A model generated the notes under the pieces. It made no database searches, was not told where the DNA came from, and was given only the letters and a program-made list of their open reading frames with translations. This document shows, one piece after another, positions 1 to 9,528 of a stretch of DNA of 64,000 bases. The translations under genes and the position numbers were made by a program. How positions within the stretch are numbered: position 1 is the first letter of the stretch; each line of letters begins with the position of its first letter. The stretch comes from Helichrysum umbraculigerum (taxonomy: Eukaryota; Streptophyta; Magnoliopsida; Asterales; Asteraceae): positions 69,661,837 through 69,725,836 of the forward strand of contig CATIUR010000004.1 of the NCBI GenBank assembly GCA_949592205.1, read 5' to 3'.

Positions 1-1459
1 CAACATTATCATCGACCAAAAGACCATAGGAAGCAATGTGGGTTTTGCGTCAGGGTTGCCCTACAAACCATCTCTCCACCACATAATGACGTATACGTCA
101 TGGAGTGATATGGACACCTCTGACCAACCCATTCTGTCAACCCGACCCCAGGAGGTATTAGAAGTTGAGAGATTTGTTATACCTCCGGTAGAACAATTCC
201 CTTACTTTGAATCATCTCCTCATATTGGACATCCCGTGACCTTAACTTTCCTTAAACTGTTAGGTATGTACCAATATTACCACTTGTGTCTACTGATGGA
301 TGCAAGAAAGCCGCTAGGATTGCCTGATAAATAGTGTTGGAGTCAAGCTAGAGACTCAAACAAAAACAAGCGCTTCTCGGGAGGCAACCCGTGTCTAACG
401 TAGTTTTAGTAGTCGTAATAGTAGTTAATTTAAGATAAATCGTAAGCTAACCCAAATAAGTAGAGAATGATCCCTAAAATGAATGTTCCAAGTCTTCTCT
501 ATTTTTATGAACAAAAAGGATGTTTTGCGAAATTACTTCATTGAAATTTTTGTCAAAACTTAAAACTTCCTACTCCTACTTGTTTGAACTTTATTCTTAG
601 TATCCCTTTCACTCACAAACATGGAAACCTATTAGAGTTAGGAGCCTTAGTCATCTTACACACCCACTGACATGTTTCGAGCATTTGAGGTACTTACATG
701 TATTTGTGTGAACAAACATGAAATACTGATGCTTAATCTGATAAACATGATTTGTATGTCAATATGTGTATTATGCTCAAACTCGTTTAAAAATGTGTTC
801 TTTGGATATCTCTATACTTGGCTACCTGATTCAACTGATAATACTGGTATTTCCATAGCTGATGTTTGTGCTGCGGTGAAATTATAGGCAACTAACACTT
901 TTAGTATGCGATTAGACTCTAAGTCATACACTGGTTTGTTTCATCTTCAAAGCATTCACTTTGATAGGTCATTCGCAAACCAGTGAATCTATTATTTGGA
1001 GAATAATCACTTGTTTGTTAGATCACGTTTATTTGTTCTACTTGTTCAAATGCCAAACAAACAGGGATTGCCGCCTATGGGTAAAGAATCTTTGAGAATA
1101 ATGGAAAGGCAACAAGGGGATCTTGTAGTTCATTAAATTTAGAAATCTTTGGAGCATTGCTTTGAAGGGAGAAGAGATACCTCTTTCAGACACATAAATG
1201 ATTTCTAGTTGTCTATGACTAGTTCATTAAGTAGATCAGCTCAACATTCACAACATTCACAACATGTACCCATATCCTAGAGCTAAACCTTAGCACATCC
1301 TTGATTGCTAGCATAGTTTTGTATGGAACCCCAAAACATCATCCGTCATCACAATAGCCACCCACATTCACCCATCCATCCACCCATTCAGACTTATCAC
1401 CACCATCATCGGGAACCATTCATCTGCTATAGTAATGTCACCGCCTACAAATATACACA
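1..1459. mobile_element. Athila/Tat-like element fragment, left of G1
   Basis: This is old retrotransposon sequence that continues at 12061 beyond the G1 insertion. An open frame of 98 codons at 38-334 (plus strand) may be the tail of a degraded retroelement ORF, but I recognise no domain in it. At about 370-395 lies a hairpin-like CGGGAGGCAACCCG, a sequence I associate with the 3' part of Athila-type elements; a near copy occurs at about 12388. A second shared block starts at 673 (GTTTCGAGCATTTGAGGTAC) and recurs at 12592. From 900 to 1459 I see no gene. The family assignment rests on these motifs and on the PPT-like sequence at 14669-14699. Confidence 0.45.
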
Positions 1460-1464
1460 GAAAC

Positions 1465-3940
1465 TGTAACACCCGTCAAATTAGGACTAGTAATTAGTGC
1501 CTAATCATATGTTAATACATGTAATTAGTTCCTGGTTAGGCTAATTAATGTATCGAATTATATATATTGTTGAATATATACGAAAATGCGATTTGATGAA
1601 ATCGTACGCAATTTAAATCGAATGTATTTCGATTCAATTTAATACGGACGTTGGTGATCAACTTTATTAAATAACGCTTTTATGTCAAAAAATATTATTT
1701 TGATAATATTTCGTATTCATTCGTATCGTACAAACCAAACTTACACGATTTAAAACATTAAACCGCGCAAACTAAATAAACAAACTTATATTTTATAACT
1801 ACAATATAAATTAAATTGTAAAATATTTAAATAAAACATCGCGTAATAAATTGTATTTTGAACTTATAATTAAAATGTAAATTATTATTTAACGTTAAAT
1901 GACGGAGCAAACGAACACCACACGGGACGCGGGGCGAAAAACTGGAAAAGTGGGGATAACCCCCACCTCCCATTTTCTTTCTTCATTTTATCTTCTTTCT
2001 TCACTCTCTCTCTCTTTACTTTTCTCTCTAAACAAACAAACCACCAATCCACCTAAATCGCACAATACTACTACCAAACGCAACCGGATCATAAATATTT
2101 TTAGAGATTCACGACTACCTCGCGACGATCTACAACGCTATCTTTCCGGATTTTCATTTCGGAAAATTGTAAGTTTCCGACAAAATCCCGAAATCTCTCG
2201 AATCTTAGTATTTTTCACTTGTGGTTGTTTATATAACATATATATGTCCCTTACTAAGTATATAACACGATTTCATAGCTTAAAAACGAGTTTAAAACGG
2301 AATTTTGGCCGGAAAAACATTAACAGCCGGACTTCTGGGCTGGTGTTCATCCATGCGACACAAGCCTTGTGTCGCATGTTGTGTCGTATTTTGACCTTTG
2401 TGTCGCATAAAAATCCCTTGTGTCGTACCTTGTGTCGTACCCGATAATCAGTGTCGCAAGACCTGCGACACAACCACTATGTCGCATACCCAATACGACA
2501 CAATCACTATGTCGCTGTTGAATCAGCATCTCGCATCTATGCGACACAACCATTGTGTCGCATAGACATTGTGTCGCATTCCTATGCGACACAACCCTTG
2601 TGTCGCATAACCACTTTTGTGTCGCATATTGTGTCGCAAAACACAGAAAACTCAGATTTTTACTAAGTGTCGAGACTCGAAATTTATCACTCTATTTTAC
2701 CCGAATTCAGATCCCAGATGCGTTTTTCGTCAAAGCAATATAGTAGAAATAAAAATTTTCAAGCTGACCTGGCAGCTCGACCCCAGCCAGGGGCTGCCGC
2801 CCCTTGGACCCCGCTACCAGGGGCGCTGCCCCTGGACCCCCGTACATAGATTCCGTAACGGCTTCTAAAACATAATCAAAACACATTTTTCAAGTAAAAC
2901 GCCACGAAATCAAAATAATAATAGTTGAGATTATTATTACAAATCCGTCACCAACGGGCCGTACATGTTTTCAAACACTTAACAAATCAACCAAATCGTA
3001 GTAATTTGGACATATATATAGTTGTGTGACAACTACAAGGGTGATCTTTTGAGATACCCAATCATGTTTATAACCATCGCGTGTCGTGGACACCCTCAGG
3101 TTACAAGTCTTTGGACTTCATACTCGGCTAATCAACTCAAGTTTATTAAGTTAAACTCACAAGACTCAGGTGAGTCTCATAGCCCCTCTTTTACTGTTTT
3201 ACTCAGGGGTGTGATATACTGCTCAACTTTTAACATGTGAACGCAAGTACCAACTTTTCATATACTACATGAGTTTTTCGAAACTAATCATTTAAAGTCC
3301 TCCGTCAGCATAGTTGTTAATACGTTGTAGCGTGAATATTAGTATATGGTACCATATAGGATTGACCCTCCTCGTCTGGGTTAGCAAGCACTAACCGGGT
3401 AAACGGACGTACTAATATTTGGGAAGACGAATGTTGATTAGGCATTCGTGGAGGCACCTCGCCCGGAATTCTCTATAGGGGACCCGGCCCTCGAGTTAAG
3501 CTCAACTATGTGCTCATGGCTGTATACACGATGATTATCATTTAATTGCTGGATGCAATTCATTATTTAAATCTTGCGGTTCATACGATATTACTTGATT
3601 TCAAACCTGTGAGCTCACCAGCTTTATAGCTGACCTTTTAGCATATATCGCAGGTACCCAGCAGTAGGATGTTTCTGCTTCAGGATTTAGCTCGAGTCAG
3701 CATACAGACGATTGAGATTTTCTTGCATTAGTATATTTTGTATAAGTACTTATGTACTGAAATCTCATTTTATTTAACTCGAGCTATGTAAAGCTTTAAA
3801 TGTTGTAAACATTTCAGTTATCAATATATTTTGTTAAAACGACGCATATAGAGTCGTTTGCTATTTATCTTTGTGCTTTGTTATTGATTAGTAACACCTA
3901 AATCAAGCTTCCGCAAATCATTAAATTTGGGGGTGTTACA
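1465..3940 (+). repeat. G1 5' LTR (2476 bp)
   Basis: It starts TGTAACACCC and ends GGGTGTTACA, a perfect 10-bp terminal inverted repeat. Landmarks in order: ACGGACGTTGGT (1644-1655), the shared block AAACGAACACCACACGG (from about 1909), a CT-rich tract (1975-2035), a donor-like GTAAGT (2169), the inverted-repeat array (2353-2640), CAG/GTGAGT (3167-3175) followed by an acceptor-like TTTTACTCAG ending at 3206, and a conserved ACCTGTGAGCTCACCAGC (3605-3622). Near the end, GTAACACC and its complement can pair as a terminal hairpin. Confidence 0.95.
2353..2640. repeat. Inverted-repeat array in G1 5' LTR
   Basis: The motif ATGCGACACAA and its complement TTGTGTCGCAT recur many times in about 290 bp. 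At least three copies form near-perfect hairpins with 3-nt loops: 2353-2377 (11-bp stem), 2536-2566 (14-bp stem) and 2583-2609 (12-bp stem). The array is CpG-rich in an otherwise AT-rich LTR. The 3' LTR copy is at about 10417-10704. Short open frames on both strands here only translate the repeat. Confidence 0.9.
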
Positions 3941-3943
3941 GAT

Positions 3944-3956
3944 TGGTATCAGAGCC
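3944..3956 (+). other. G1 primer-binding site
   Basis: TGGTATCAGAGCC lies 3 nt after the 5' LTR. It is complementary to the 3' end of initiator methionine tRNA, the usual minus-strand primer for plant chromoviruses and copia elements. The same sequence follows the LTRs of G2, G3 and G4; SIRE has a 12-nt version. Confidence 0.93.
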
Positions 3957-4268
3957 TAAGGTTATAGTGAACTAGGTTGCATTTAGTGAGCCTAGACTAT
4001 GACCATTAGGCAGTATTCCTTATTAGGTATGACTGGTTCAGGGATTACAGCATACGAGTTTAATTTAACATAGCCTGATCAACTATGTACAATTAAGCAA
4101 AGAAGATGTAAGATCTGAAAGTAGTTATGGCTGAACAGGATACAATAGAAGACTCTGACCTCGAGAGAACCGAGACTCAAACATGTTTATGCTAGACACT
4201 CAATAGGCTATATTATATAGGAGCTATATGAATATAGGCCTCAATCTTACTAACGCTTGGTCTCAGAA

Positions 4269-4760
4269 ATGGCAAACATCCCATCAAATTCATCTCGTTC
4301 TCCATCCGGGTCGCAGAACCCAAGGGTAGCAAGGAGGAACAACAGGTTGCCTCGAGCTGGCCCGTATCCCACTCACATCGCCTTACCGGCTTTAACTGCT
4401 AGGGTAAATCAACACGAGCAGCGACTTCGCACCATGGATGTCGTGTTGCAGGAAACAAATGAAAACTGGCGACTTACGTCTCTTGAACGCATAGAACAGG
4501 TCTCCGACGACCTTGAAACCACAAACAACAACATGGATGTCCTTCGCAACCAAATTATAGAAATATGGGTGGAAAATGCCCTTCTACAACAAAGGATGGA
4601 AGAATGTGAGCAACGCTCACATGAAGCAGAAGAGCATGCGCGCGGAATAACACAACGACTTGCGCTAGCAGAAGACAACGCCCGACAAGCTAGCAGGCTT
4701 GCAAACACTGTGGACCGTCTTGTCACGATGATGGAACAAATTAATCTACGTCAAGACTAG
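4269..4760 (+). CDS. G1 additional ORF: 163-aa coiled-coil protein
   Basis: This uninterrupted ORF lies between the primer-binding site and gag, in the same orientation. I chose the ATG at 4269; the frame is open a little further upstream without another ATG. The first 40 residues are Ser/Pro/Arg-rich and basic (RVARRNNRLPRAG). Residues about 44-160 are predicted by eye to be a long coiled coil rich in Glu, Gln, Asn, Arg and Leu, with spaced hydrophobics. There is no zinc finger, catalytic motif or membrane segment. I do not recognise the family. G2 keeps the sequence around the start codon but lacks the rest. It could be an accessory assembly or RNA-binding protein, or a captured host fragment. 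Confidence 0.7.
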   Translation: MANIPSNSSRSPSGSQNPRVARRNNRLPRAGPYPTHIALPALTARVNQHEQRLRTMDVVLQETNENWRLTSLERIEQVSDDLETTNNNMDVLRNQIIEIWVENALLQQRMEECEQRSHEAEEHARGITQRLALAEDNARQASRLANTVDRLVTMMEQINLRQD

Positions 4761-5048
4761 TGTAGTCTTTGTCTTGTAATCTATCCTGTAATCTAGTAAC
4801 TATCTACGCGCTACTCTATAATTCAGTCGGATGTAACAATTCCCGACATCTTTTGTAATACATCTGTAGGATGTAACCTTTGAACTCGTATTAGCTATCA
4901 AATATTTCTTGTTGTTCAACTCATATTAATTGCCATAATTCTTTTTCATATTGATGTTATGTATTACCACCTTTATACATGTACATCTGAAATAAATGCA
5001 ATTTTCTTACAAAATCTCATGTATCTTCATTTCTTTTATTGAAGAATC
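4761..5048 (+). other. G1 spacer between coiled-coil ORF and gag
   Basis: AT-rich sequence of 288 bp with no ORF. It contains TTTCTTACAAAATCTCATG just upstream of gag, at the position where G2 has TTCTTACTCAG, an acceptor-like sequence. Spliced access to gag past the upstream ORF is possible but not shown. Confidence 0.5.
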
Positions 5049-8000
5049 ATGCCGCCAAAGACACGACCTTACACAGATGCTCAGATCACGTCACTCATTA
5101 CCCAGGCTGTTACTGAAGCCTTGGCTCGGAATACCCCACCCAACTCCACAAGAAACAGCGATACCGCTGGAACCTCTGCCGTCAAACCTTGTTTTTACAA
5201 GGACTTCCAAAGCTGCAAACCCTCGAGCTTCAAGGGTTCTGAAGGAGCCATCGGACTGATCAGATGGTTCGAGAAAATGGAAACTGTTTTCCGTGTTAGT
5301 AAATGCGCGGAGAACGACAAAGTAAACTTCGCCACCTGCTCTCTTGAAGATGATGCCCACTCTTGGTGGAATTCATATACCCAATCAGTGGGTGCTGACA
5401 TTGCCTACCAACTCACTTGGGAGGAATTGAAGGCAAAACTCACTGCCAAATACTGCTCTATCGCCAAACTCCAAAAGCTAGATGAGGAGTTCTGGAACTT
5501 AAAGGTTCAGGGTGGTGATATCGATGGTTATACCACCAGGTTTCAACAACTAGCTGCCCTCCGCCCAGCTATGGTTAGCACTGAACCTGATAAAATCAGG
5601 AAGTACACCCTTGGTCTCCCTGACCATGTTCGGGGACATGTCATCTCCTCAAAACCAACCACCATTGACGGTGCGATCCTATTGGCCCAAGACCTAATGT
5701 CCATGAGCCAAGATTCTGAACCACCCACTTCATCCTCCCATAACAACAAACGCAAGTGGTCTGACTACCACAACAACCCCTCCAACCAACAAAACAAGAA
5801 ACCCGACACCATCAAAGCTTACAACACCACCACTGACATCATCCGGGGCTACACTGGGAGCAAACCTTATTGTTCCAAGTGCAGTCGCCACCATGAAGGT
5901 TCCTGTGGTCCCTTTTGCAACAACTGCAAGAGGTACGGCCACCTCACAAAAGATTGCCGCTCTCCTACCAACAACAATTCCAACAACAACACCAGACCAC
6001 CCAAAGTATGCTTTGAGTGTGGGAAACCTGGGCATTTCAGGGACTCGTGCCCAAAACTGAAGAACAACAACAACCGCAACAACAGCAACAACAACAACAC
6101 TCGCAGCAGAGCTTTTGTCATCAAATCTGGGGACGCCCGCCAAGACCCGAATGTGGTCTCGGGTATGTTCCTCCTCAACAACTTAACTGCTTCCGTTCTA
6201 TTTGATACTGGTGCTGATAGAAGCTTTATCTCCGATGATTTTTGCCCATTACTTGACATCACTCCTGTTGCCTTAGATGTTAAGTACACTGTAGAGCTAG
6301 CAAATGGAAAACTTGTAGAAACCACCAGTGTGATACCTAATTGCACTTTAAACCTAGCTGACGAAACCTTTTCGATCGACCTTATACCCATTGAAATCGG
6401 AAGTTTCGACGTCATTATCGGAATGGACTGGTTGTCCAAGCATCGAGCTGAAATCGTTTGTCATGATAAAATCGTCTGTATCCCACTCGCCGTTGGTGGA
6501 ACCTTGATCATACAGGGGGAGACCGGTGGGACGGGACTCAATATAATCTCCTGCTTAAAAACCCGAAAATTTCTGAGAAAGGGTTACCCCGCAATACTTG
6601 CACACATCACAGAGAAGAAGTCGGAGGAGAAGCGACTTGAGGATGTGCCAATTGTTAGAGACTTTCCCGAAGTCTTTCCGGAAGAATTACCTGGTCTACC
6701 TCCGCTTAGACAGGTTGAGTTCTCGATTGATCTCGTGCCGGGTGCCGCACCGGTGGCCCGCGCACCATACCGTTTAGCCCCATCTGAACTTCAGGAGTTG
6801 TCCTCTCAGTTACAGGAACTTCTGGATCGAGGATTCATTAGACCGAGTTCTTCACCTTGGGGAGCTCCGGTCTTATTTGTCAAAAAGAAGGACGGTTCAT
6901 TCCGAATGTGCATCGACTACCGAGAATTGAACAAATTGACCGTCAAAAACCGATACCCACTTCCTCGCATTGATGATCTATTCGACCAACTTCAGGGTTC
7001 AAGTTTTTACTCAAAAATCGATCTGCGATCAGGTTATCATCAATTACGAGTTTGCGACACCGATATTCCAAAAACTGCTTTCAGAACTCGTTACGGGCAC
7101 TACGAATTCCAAGTGATGCCCTTTGGTCTAACCAACGCACCGGCTGTATTCATGGACCTCATGAACCGGGTGTGCAAACCTTACCTCGACAAGTTTGTCA
7201 TTGTCTTTATCGATGACATACTCATTTACTCGCGCAACGAGCAAGAACATGCGCAACACCTCAAAACCATCCTTGAACTACTTAGACACGAGGAGCTTTA
7301 TGCTAAATTCTCTAAGTGTGAGTTCTGGATCCAAACTGTTCAATTTCTTGGTCACGTGATCGACAGTCAGGGAATTCACGTTGACCCATTAAAGATCGAG
7401 GCTATCAAAGACTGGCAAGCACCCACCTCTGCAACTGAAGTACGACAATTCTTGGGTCTTGCTGGGTATTATCGACGATTTATCGAAAATTTCTCTAAAA
7501 TAGCTCAACCACTTACGGTACTGACTCAGAAGGACAAAAGGTTCGATTGGACCGAAAAACAAGAGTCAGCGTTCCAACTTTTGAAACAAAAGCTTTGCAG
7601 TGCTCCAATTCTATCCTTACCCGAAGGCACCGATGACTTCGTGGTATACTGCGATGCTTCTCACCAAGGTCTTGGTTGCGTGCTTATGCAACGAGACAAG
7701 GTCATTGCTTATGCCTCACGACAGCTGAAAATTCATGAAAAGAACTACACCACTCACGATCTCGAACTTGGAGCTGTCATTTTTGCTCTAAAAATCTGGA
7801 GACATTATCTCTACGGCACTAAGTGCACCATCTTTACCGATCACAAAAGTCTTCAACATATATTCGATCAGAAGGATCTCAATATGAGGCAACGTCGATG
7901 GGTCGAGTTGCTTACCGATTACGACTGCGAGATCATGTACCATCCAGGGAAGGCTAATGTTGTAGCCGATGCCCTCAGTCGAAAGGAACGACCAAAACCA

Positions 8001-9494
8001 CTTCGAGTCCGAGCCCTCAGTATGACCATTCACAACGATCTTACAGTTCAGATTCATACCGCTCAGATCGAAGCCCTGAAACCGGAAAACATCAAAAATG
8101 AAGCCTTACGGGGTATTGACAAACAATTCGAAATCAGATCTAACGGGATTAGGTATTTCTCAAACCGCATCTGGCTGCCAAATTTCGGGAACCTACGAGA
8201 CTTGGTGATGGATGAAGCTCACAAGTCTAAATATTCTATCCATCCGGGATCCGATAAGATGTACCACGGTATCAAGGAATTTTATTGGTGGCCAAACATG
8301 AAAGCCGAAATCGCCACTTATGTCAGCAAGTGTCTTACTTGCTCGAAAGTCAAAACCGAACATCAGAAACCACCTGGTTTACTCCAACAACCTGAAATCC
8401 CTGAATGGAAATGGGAACAAATTGCCATGGATTTCATAACCAAACTACCCAAGTCGGCGAGCGGTTGCGATACCATTTGGGTGATCGTCGATCGTCTCAC
8501 CAAATCTGCTCACTTCCTGGCAATCAAAGAAAGCGATAAAATGGAACGCCTTACACAAATCTACATCAAGGAAATCGTTTCTCATCACGGTGTTCCAATC
8601 TCGATCATCTCTGACAGGGATGCCCGTTTCACCTCTCACTTTTGGCAATCACTTCAAAAAGCATTGGGTACCCGTCTCGATATGAGTACCGCGTACCATC
8701 CTCAAACCGATGGCCAAAGTGAACGAACCATTCAAACACTGGAAGACATGCTACGAGCCTGCGTAGTTGATTTCGGTACAAACTGGGAAAGACATCTACC
8801 GTTGTGCGAATTTTCGTACAATAACAGTTATCACGCCAGCATTAAGGCTGCACCTTTTGAGGCACTGTACGGTCGTAAGTGCCGATCACCGATCTGTTGG
8901 ACTGAGGTGGGAGATAGTCAACTCAATGGTCCTGAACTCATACACGTCACCACTGAGAAAATTGTGGAAATCCAAAACAGACTCAAAGCCGCACGTGATC
9001 GTCAGAAAAGTTATGCTGACGTGAGACGCAAACCACTCGAGTTCCAAGTTGGGGATCGAGTTCTCTTAAAAGTATCGCCTTGGAAAGGCGTCATCCGTTT
9101 TGGCAAACGCGGGAAGTTGAATCCCAGATACATAGGGCCTTTTGAAATCCTCGAACGGATTGGCCCCGTAGCTTATCGATTGCAGCTGCCATCCGAACTC
9201 AGCAGCGTGCACCCTACTTTTCATATTTCAAATTTGAAGAAGTGTCTGTCTGATGAGACACTTATTATTCCATTAGATGAAATTCGTGTTGACGATAAAC
9301 TTCATTTCGTTGAGGAACCCGCTGAAATTATGGACCGTGAGGTCAAACAACTGAAACAAAGTCGTATTCCCATCGTCAAGGTCAGATGGAATTCGCGGCG
9401 TGGTCCGGAATTCACCTGGGAACGGGAAGACCAAATGCGACTCAAATATCCTCAACTATTCACTGATTCCACATCAAACACGACTTCGAGCTAA
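5049..9494 (+). CDS. gag-pol: G1 gag-pol polyprotein, 1481 aa
   Basis: A single open frame encodes all proteins for retrotransposition. Capsid-type gag is at about 40-230. Nucleocapsid zinc-binding motifs follow: CSKCSRHHEGSC (about 275), CNNCKRYGHLTKDC (289) and CFECGKPGHFRDSC (321). The aspartic protease has DTGAD at about 386. RT has FIDDIL at about 720, RNase H begins with YCDASH near 868, and integrase has an HHCC zinc finger (about 1064-1100) and acidic residues near 1126 (MDFI), 1188 (SDRD) and 1221 (QSERT). A GPF motif lies near 1362. The C-terminus (about 1418-1476) resembles the divergent chromodomain of Tekay/Del integrases, thought to direct insertion to heterochromatin. No stop or frameshift is present and the ATG opens gag normally, so the element may be coding-competent. 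Confidence 0.95.
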   Translation: MPPKTRPYTDAQITSLITQAVTEALARNTPPNSTRNSDTAGTSAVKPCFYKDFQSCKPSSFKGSEGAIGLIRWFEKMETVFRVSKCAENDKVNFATCSLEDDAHSWWNSYTQSVGADIAYQLTWEELKAKLTAKYCSIAKLQKLDEEFWNLKVQGGDIDGYTTRFQQLAALRPAMVSTEPDKIRKYTLGLPDHVRGHVISSKPTTIDGAILLAQDLMSMSQDSEPPTSSSHNNKRKWSDYHNNPSNQQNKKPDTIKAYNTTTDIIRGYTGSKPYCSKCSRHHEGSCGPFCNNCKRYGHLTKDCRSPTNNNSNNNTRPPKVCFECGKPGHFRDSCPKLKNNNNRNNSNNNNTRSRAFVIKSGDARQDPNVVSGMFLLNNLTASVLFDTGADRSFISDDFCPLLDITPVALDVKYTVELANGKLVETTSVIPNCTLNLADETFSIDLIPIEIGSFDVIIGMDWLSKHRAEIVCHDKIVCIPLAVGGTLIIQGETGGTGLNIISCLKTRKFLRKGYPAILAHITEKKSEEKRLEDVPIVRDFPEVFPEELPGLPPLRQVEFSIDLVPGAAPVARAPYRLAPSELQELSSQLQELLDRGFIRPSSSPWGAPVLFVKKKDGSFRMCIDYRELNKLTVKNRYPLPRIDDLFDQLQGSSFYSKIDLRSGYHQLRVCDTDIPKTAFRTRYGHYEFQVMPFGLTNAPAVFMDLMNRVCKPYLDKFVIVFIDDILIYSRNEQEHAQHLKTILELLRHEELYAKFSKCEFWIQTVQFLGHVIDSQGIHVDPLKIEAIKDWQAPTSATEVRQFLGLAGYYRRFIENFSKIAQPLTVLTQKDKRFDWTEKQESAFQLLKQKLCSAPILSLPEGTDDFVVYCDASHQGLGCVLMQRDKVIAYASRQLKIHEKNYTTHDLELGAVIFALKIWRHYLYGTKCTIFTDHKSLQHIFDQKDLNMRQRRWVELLTDYDCEIMYHPGKANVVADALSRKERPKPLRVRALSMTIHNDLTVQIHTAQIEALKPENIKNEALRGIDKQFEIRSNGIRYFSNRIWLPNFGNLRDLVMDEAHKSKYSIHPGSDKMYHGIKEFYWWPNMKAEIATYVSKCLTCSKVKTEHQKPPGLLQQPEIPEWKWEQIAMDFITKLPKSASGCDTIWVIVDRLTKSAHFLAIKESDKMERLTQIYIKEIVSHHGVPISIISDRDARFTSHFWQSLQKALGTRLDMSTAYHPQTDGQSERTIQTLEDMLRACVVDFGTNWERHLPLCEFSYNNSYHASIKAAPFEALYGRKCRSPICWTEVGDSQLNGPELIHVTTEKIVEIQNRLKAARDRQKSYADVRRKPLEFQVGDRVLLKVSPWKGVIRFGKRGKLNPRYIGPFEILERIGPVAYRLQLPSELSSVHPTFHISNLKKCLSDETLIIPLDEIRVDDKLHFVEEPAEIMDREVKQLKQSRIPIVKVRWNSRRGPEFTWEREDQMRLKYPQLFTDSTSNTTSS

Positions 9495-9528
9495 ATTTCG
9501 GGACGAAATTCTTCTAACAGGGGGAGAA
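9493..9528 (+). other. G1 pre-PPT hairpin and polypurine tract
   Basis: AAATTTCGGGACGAAATT (9493-9510) is an inverted repeat followed by the polypurine tract AGGGGGAGAA (9519-9528) that abuts the 3' LTR. The PPT primes plus-strand DNA synthesis. The same pre-PPT motif is present in G2, G3 and G4, including those without pol, so it is probably a required cis signal of the lineage. Confidence 0.88.

Noticed and set aside
2273..2743. Several overlapping short ORFs on both strands in the G1 LTR (repeated near 10337-10807)
   Set aside because: They translate the inverted-repeat array and its flanks, lie on both strands at once and show no protein features.
3944..3956. tRNA-like sequence near each LTR
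   Set aside because: Only a 12-13 nt match to the tRNA 3' end (primer-binding site); no cloverleaf can be formed.
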